NCBI GenBank assembly: GCA_947305345.1
Contig: CAMZDH010000023.1
Span: 1-7,921, forward strand
DNA length: 7,921 nt
Direction: 5' to 3'
Source of the DNA: an uncultured Lachnospiraceae bacterium
GTDB lineage: Bacteria > Bacillota > Clostridia > Lachnospirales > Lachnospiraceae
Within the stretch, counting starts at the first letter, position 1, and each line of letters starts with the position of its first letter. This document shows, one piece after another, positions 6,312-7,921 of the stretch. The notes below the pieces were generated by a model that saw only the letters and a list, made by a program, of their open reading frames with translations, was not told where the DNA came from and searched no databases. The translations under genes and the position numbers were made by a program.

Positions 6312-7921
6312 ATGAGTATTCGCATTGCCTTGGCGGGCAACCCCAACAGTGGCAAGACCACATTGTTTAATGCGTTGACGGGATCGAACCAGTTCGTCGG
6401 AAACTGGCCGGGCGTCACCGTGGAGAAAAAGGAAGGGAAACTGAAAAAGCACGAGGACGTCACGGTCACGGACCTGCCGGGCATTTATTCCCTGTCGCCC
6501 TACACCCTCGAAGAGGTCGTCGCGCGGAATTACCTGATGAATGAAAAGCCGGAAGCGATCTTAAACATCGTCGACGGCAGCAATCTGGAGCGGAACCTCT
6601 ATCTGACGACCCAGCTGACGGAACTGGGCATTCCGGTCGTCGTCGCGATCAACATGATGGACGTGGTCAAGAAGAACGGGGACAAGCTGAATACGAAGGA
6701 ACTCAGCCGTCAGCTGGGGTGTAAGGTGGTCGAGATCTCCGCATTGAAGAACGAGGGCATCGAGGAAGCGTCGGAAGCCGCGATCGAAGCCGCAAAGAAC
6801 GGAAAGACGATCCCGATGCATACTTTTTCCGGTCCGGTGGAGCATGCGCTTGCGCACATCGAAGAAGCCGCCGTGCACAACATGCCGGAGGAGCGCCAGC
6901 GCTGGTACGCGATCAAGGTGTTTGAGCGCGACGACAAGGTGCTGGAGGAATTAAATCTTTCCGAGGAGACCCGCGCGCACATTGAAAACGACATCGCGGC
7001 GGCCGAAAAGGAGTTGGACGACGACGCGGAAAGCATCATCACGAACGAGCGTTACGTTTACATCGCCTCGATCTTAAAAGGCTGCTATACCAAGAAGGAC
7101 GCCGGTAAGCTGTCGGTCTCCGATAAGATCGACCGGGTGCTCACGAACCGCTGGGCGGCGCTTCCGATCTTTGCGGTAGTGATGTTCCTCGTCTACTTCC
7201 TTTCCGTCACGACCGTCGGTACCTGGGCGACGGACTGGGCAAACGACGGGCTGTTCGGCGACAGCGGCTGGCATCTCTTCGGCATCGGCTCCGGAAAATA
7301 CGACGACGCGATGACCGACTACGCGAAGGAAAACGTCTGGACGGACGCGCTCGTCTCCAAGGTCAAGGCGGCCGCGGAAGCGGACGTCGTCGGTGCGGAA
7401 GACATTTTAGGCGCGATCGAAGACGAGGATTTCGGCGCTTTCGACGAGGCTTACGGCTTCTACGCGGATGCGCTTGCTGAAGCCGGATATGACATTACGG
7501 AAGAATACGAGGCAGCGCTCGGGGAGGAAGCCGAAGGCGTTCCGGATCCGGCGGATTACGGCGTCTTTGTGCCAAGCATCCCGGTCCTCGTCGAAGGGCT
7601 TCTCGACCGGGTAAATGCGGCCGATTGGCTGAAGAGCCTCATCGTTGAAGGCATCATCGGCGGCGTTGGCGCGGTCTTAGGCTTCGTCCCGCAGATGATG
7701 GTCCTCTTCATTTTGCTTGCGTTCCTCGAGGCCTGCGGCTACATGGCCCGCGTCGCCTTCGTGCTCGACCGGATCTTCCGCCGCTTCGGCCTCTCCGGCA
7801 AATCCTTCATTCCGATGCTGATCGGTTCCGGCTGCGGCGTGCCCGGCATCATGGCGTCCAGAACGATCGAGAACGAGCGTGACCGCCGGATGACGATCAT
7901 GACGACGACCTTCATCTCCTG
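6312..7921 (+). CDS. feoB: Ferrous iron transporter FeoB (N-terminal 536 residues; 3' truncated by window end)
   Basis: Main Fe(II) uptake membrane protein with a cytoplasmic GTPase domain. Start ATG 6312; AGGAG at 6294-6298 is rather far (13 bases), with AAAGAG at 6299-6304 as a closer weak site. G domain: G1 GNPNSGKTT (9-17), G2 T36 in NWPGVTVEKKEG, G3 DLPG (54-57), G4 NMMD (114-117), G5 SALK (143-146). A helical region to about residue 280 follows, then TM1 at about 284-302. Between W309 and W439 is a long acidic loop, far longer than the roughly 30 residues of E. coli FeoB; its acidic stretches include EDEDF and EEYE. Then TM2 with GIIGGVGAVLGFVPQ, FLEACGYMARVAF, and the core IGSGCGVPGIMASRTIE with C508. 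The frame stays open to the last base. By family topology the acidic loop would face outside. It is the third gene of the feo operon, preceded by operator copy 3. Confidence 0.96.
   Translation, partial: MSIRIALAGNPNSGKTTLFNALTGSNQFVGNWPGVTVEKKEGKLKKHEDVTVTDLPGIYSLSPYTLEEVVARNYLMNEKPEAILNIVDGSNLERNLYLTTQLTELGIPVVVAINMMDVVKKNGDKLNTKELSRQLGCKVVEISALKNEGIEEASEAAIEAAKNGKTIPMHTFSGPVEHALAHIEEAAVHNMPEERQRWYAIKVFERDDKVLEELNLSEETRAHIENDIAAAEKELDDDAESIITNERYVYIASILKGCYTKKDAGKLSVSDKIDRVLTNRWAALPIFAVVMFLVYFLSVTTVGTWATDWANDGLFGDSGWHLFGIGSGKYDDAMTDYAKENVWTDALVSKVKAAAEADVVGAEDILGAIEDEDFGAFDEAYGFYADALAEAGYDITEEYEAALGEEAEGVPDPADYGVFVPSIPVLVEGLLDRVNAADWLKSLIVEGIIGGVGAVLGFVPQMMVLFILLAFLEACGYMARVAFVLDRIFRRFGLSGKSFIPMLIGSGCGVPGIMASRTIENERDRRMTIMTTTFIS

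Overview
The window looks like a chromosomal segment from a GC-rich anaerobic Gram-positive bacterium, most likely class Clostridia and perhaps Lachnospiraceae or a relative. This is inferred from the two-FeoA plus FeoB layout, the character of the FeoA and FeoB sequences, a two-iron superoxide reductase, an MBOAT/DHHW acylation pair, and strong AGGAG-type ribosome binding sites. All genes read on the + strand. Coding DNA is GC-rich with mostly G/C third positions, and the short intergenic regions are clearly more AT-rich. No stretch longer than about 180 bases lacks a gene. I saw no tRNA, rRNA, insertion sequence or CRISPR array.

Region 1 (1-1088) is the end of a branched-chain amino acid ABC importer: the C-terminal half of LivG, then complete LivF. 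Region 2 (1099-3726) begins only 10 bases after livF. It holds an AlgI-type MBOAT membrane O-acyltransferase followed by its usual partner type, a membrane-anchored DHHW/AlgJ-AlgX-like protein. The pair probably O-acylates an envelope or extracellular polysaccharide, but no polysaccharide genes are visible nearby.

Region 3 (about 3797-5606) has its own sigma-A-type promoter, then enolase (TTG start) and, 33 bases later, desulfoferrodoxin (2Fe superoxide reductase). No promoter or clear terminator is visible between them, so the superoxide reductase is probably co-transcribed with a glycolytic gene.

Region 4 (about 5660-7921) is a ferrous iron uptake locus: feoA, a second divergent feoA, and feoB truncated by the window end. 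It starts with a perfect consensus promoter (TTGACA, 17 bp, TATAAT). A 14-bp pattern, TTAGC-N4-SSTAA, occurs three times in the noncoding DNA here: over the promoter, in the feoA leader, and just before feoB. This is a good candidate operator for an iron-responsive repressor. A short hairpin followed by seven T residues lies immediately downstream of the predicted transcription start. FeoB carries a long, very acidic insertion between its first two membrane helices.

Regions 3 and 4 share a theme, since superoxide reductase needs iron and ferrous iron uptake is risky under oxygen stress. The operator copies and the consensus promoter nevertheless suggest that feo is controlled independently of eno-dfx. 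I see no clearly novel multi-gene system. The most interesting parts are the feo control region and the FeoB insertion.
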